Positions 61,956 to 64,000 of a stretch of DNA of 64,000 nucleotides are shown piece by piece. Made by a program: the position numbers and the translations under genes. Every line of letters starts with the position of its first letter. Position 1 is the first letter of the stretch. The notes beneath the pieces are model-generated. The model searched no databases. It was given only the letters and a program-made list of their open reading frames with translations, and was not told the origin of the DNA. Where the stretch lies: NCBI GenBank assembly GCA_963556145.1, contig OY744464.1, positions 7,787,508 to 7,851,507 of the forward strand. The letters run 5' to 3'. The DNA comes from Hygrocybe punicea. Lineage: Eukaryota > Basidiomycota > Agaricomycetes > Agaricales > Hygrophoraceae.

Positions 61956-64000
61956 ATGTCTACTACAAGCACCCTTCAAGCGATCTCCGACTCCCTCCCT
62001 TCCGATGTTCCCAAACTCGCCTCCAATGGTCTCAACTGGATGATTTTCAAGTTACGATCCTCAGCTGCTGTTAGAGCCAAGAAGCACTGGAACCACTTTG
62101 ACAGGAGCCACTCCAGGCCTTTGCCCCAGGGCCCTCTGAGTGATGGAACACAAGCCCTGGACCCTGCTGGGGAAAAGAGGGAAAAGGATGAGGCTATAGC
62201 AAAGAATTTGCTCTTACAGAAGATACCCAACTCCATGGCCATGAAGATCCATCGCCATGCAAATGTTGCCATCACCTGGGCATCAATTGTTGAAGAGTAT
62301 ACTCACCGGAGCATCTTCACTCAGACCAAACTGCAGGCGGCCTTCTTAGATTCCAAGTGTCCCGACAAGGGCGATGTCCACAAATTCCTGGATGACCTGT
62401 GTGTGAAATGGGAAGATTTAGCTTCACTAGATGTGGACATAGATGACAAAGATTACTGTTCCACTATCATTTCATCCCTCCCTCCCCATCTCGCTAACTT
62501 CGCTTCCATGCAACTCACCATGGCCAAGTTGTACAGCTCCACCAAAACCATCGAACCTGACCTATTCATCCAAGTCATCACTGACGAATGGGATTGCTAC
62601 AAGACTCAGCAGACCAGGCGAGTAACAACCAGGTCGACAACAGATGGCGATGACAGCGCAATGGCCACAGCACCAGAGAGGAAATACAAATGACAAAGTC
62701 ATTTCATCGACAAGGATTGCTATAACTGTAGGGAATGGGGTCACATTAGCAGATACTGTCCAAAACCAAGAAAGGTGACGACTGGCGATAAGGCCAAGCC
62801 TGATGACACCCCTCTGTCTGCCCACATCGAGGAATGTGATGGCACTTTTGGGGTTGTTCCTGCCTCAGACTCGGAGGACGACTTGGACACCAGTTCTGTG
62901 CACGCCCATTCTAATTCATCATCAGATGAACAGCCCACATCCTCCTGTGCTACAAGTCCTATTGATGACAGTCTGCCAGATCTCATAACAGTCAGTGACT
63001 CCAGTGATGACAGCGAGGTCAACGGCACATCTGAATCACTCACTGCCAGCAGCTCAAATGCAGACGACAGCCAAACCGATCCTTTGGAGAGTATCTGGTT
63101 CAATGATTTCTTCCCAAATCCAGACAATGGCATGACTGCTGCCGACGCTACCAAGGAAGTTGACTGGAGTCAAGTGAGGGCCTTCCTTGATGAAAAATGG
63201 AACAGCAATGCAGCTGCTGCTGTTGACAACAAAAACGCCAAACGAGGACCAAGGGTCAGCTTGTTAGACTTGGGATGCACGAAACACATCTCACCCTATC
63301 GCGAGGACCTCACCGGTTTGACCAGTGTCCCTCCCACTACCTTTTGGGCTGCCAACAAGCAAAAGTTTAGTGCTACTGAGGTAGGAGAACTCACCATCGA
63401 TGTGCCCAACGGCGTGGACACTGCAAGTCTTCAACTTCACGAGGTGCTCTACTCCCCTGAAGTAGGCTATACCCTAATCTCCATAGGCAAGCTTGATGAT
63501 CTTGGCTATGACCTCCAATTTGCCCATGGTGCTTGTACGATCTGTGCACCAGATGGGAACATTGTTGGACGTATCCCTAAAGACTCAAGCGGTCTCTATA
63601 GACTTACCAGCAGAGACGAGTCAGCGTGCACGCTGGAAACCATTACCATTGGCCAGCTCCATCGATGGATGGGACACATAGCCCCCGAGACTGCCAAGTG
63701 CATGGTAATGAGAGGCTTCGTCACAGGCGTACACCTTGACAGATCTGCCGATTCCCCCACTTTCTGCGAATCCTGTATTTACACGAAGGCCATGCGAAAA
63801 CCGGTTCCCAAGCTGAGGGAAGGCGAAGGAGCAAGCAAACTGGGTGGGGAGATTCATAGTGATGTATGGGGACCAGCCCCCATCACTACACTCTGTGGCC
63901 GCCGTTACTATGTCAGCTTCATTGATGATAAAACCCGACTCACCAGTATAACGCTAATGAGGAACAAGAGCAAGACCCTTCAGGCCTACAAGGAATTTGA
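61956..64000 (+). CDS. Ty1/copia Gag-Pol polyprotein, 5' part, with an in-frame stop
   Basis: The ATG at 61956 starts a Gag domain (LASNGLNWMIFKLRSSAAV, KIPNSMAMKIHRHANV, FLDDLCVKWEDLASLDV). An in-frame TGA at 62691-62693 is followed, in the same frame, by the CCHC knuckle CYNCREWGHISRYC. Then come an acidic Ser-rich linker, the protease-like SLLDLGCTKHISPYRED, the pre-integrase motif LHRWMGHIAPETAKCMV and CESCIYTKAMRKPVP. The integrase core follows, with EIHSDVWGP (first Asp) and YYVSFIDDKTR (second Asp). The frame is open to the end of the window. Relatives have D-S/T-G in the protease; here it is D-L-G, so it is probably inactive. The TGA could be a nonsense mutation or a read-through site separating Gag from Pol; mutation is more likely. 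Confidence 0.8.

Noticed and set aside
1..64000. tRNA, rRNA or snRNA genes
   Set aside because: I looked for tRNA-like arms and conserved boxes by eye and found nothing convincing; a covariance-model scan would be decisive.

Overview
The window looks like a transposon-rich, gene-poor stretch of a basidiomycete (Agaricomycetes) chromosome. The evidence is the many 47-80 nt GT-AG introns that join reading frames in phase, and a protein set typical of mushroom-forming fungi: KDZ transposase with a CxC2-type cysteine cluster, KDZ-associated CxC5/CxC6-like protein, FunK1 kinase, fungal alpha-kinase, GRF zinc finger, CHAT domain, Spt5-like KOW protein and WSSDG-type integrase core. I cannot name the species. 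There is one 100-N assembly gap (35587-35686). I saw no tRNA, rRNA or CRISPR array.

Layout. 0-20 kb: the 3' part of a membrane-protein-like gene, an F-box gene, a GRF zinc-finger gene, a decaying CxC5/CxC6-like gene, a broken zinc-finger/CHAT gene, a large KDZ transposase gene, an RNase H1 N-domain gene, a small hypothetical gene, a multiply broken family member (13.5-15.8 kb), AT-rich repeats, a 475-bp palindrome, a G-rich minisatellite and a coiled-coil gene. 20-28.7 kb: a 2.3-kb terminal-inverted-repeat (TIR) element full of minisatellites, a decayed alpha-kinase, a truncated integrase-like gene and a FunK1 kinase.

28.7-41 kb: nested insertions. One AT-rich repeat unit is split by a complete PIF/Harbinger transposon (28804-31833) and by a 2.6-kb TIR element (31873-34477), and an unsplit copy of the repeat lies at 40.5-41.0 kb. 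A small-protein paralogue is split by a miniature LTR retrotransposon (36194-37945). Two apparent solo LTRs lie at 38.1 and 41.3 kb.

44-64 kb: an Spt5-like pseudogene diverges from an 83-residue small-protein gene. A SAM-like-domain gene follows, with a hAT-type MITE in an exon, then an intact-looking Tc1/mariner transposase. A dead tyrosine-recombinase retrotransposon (52449-58428) carries two nested MITEs. Trinucleotide repeats come next, and finally the 5' half of a Ty1/copia element that runs off the end.

The host-type genes do not form a pathway. The main message is turnover: at least seven gene copies are broken by insertions, frameshifts or stop codons. Several stops and substitutions look like CpG-to-TpG/CpA changes, which points to methylation-linked decay or a RIP-like process. 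Several insertions are dated relative to one another by target-site duplications and by empty-site comparisons inside the window.
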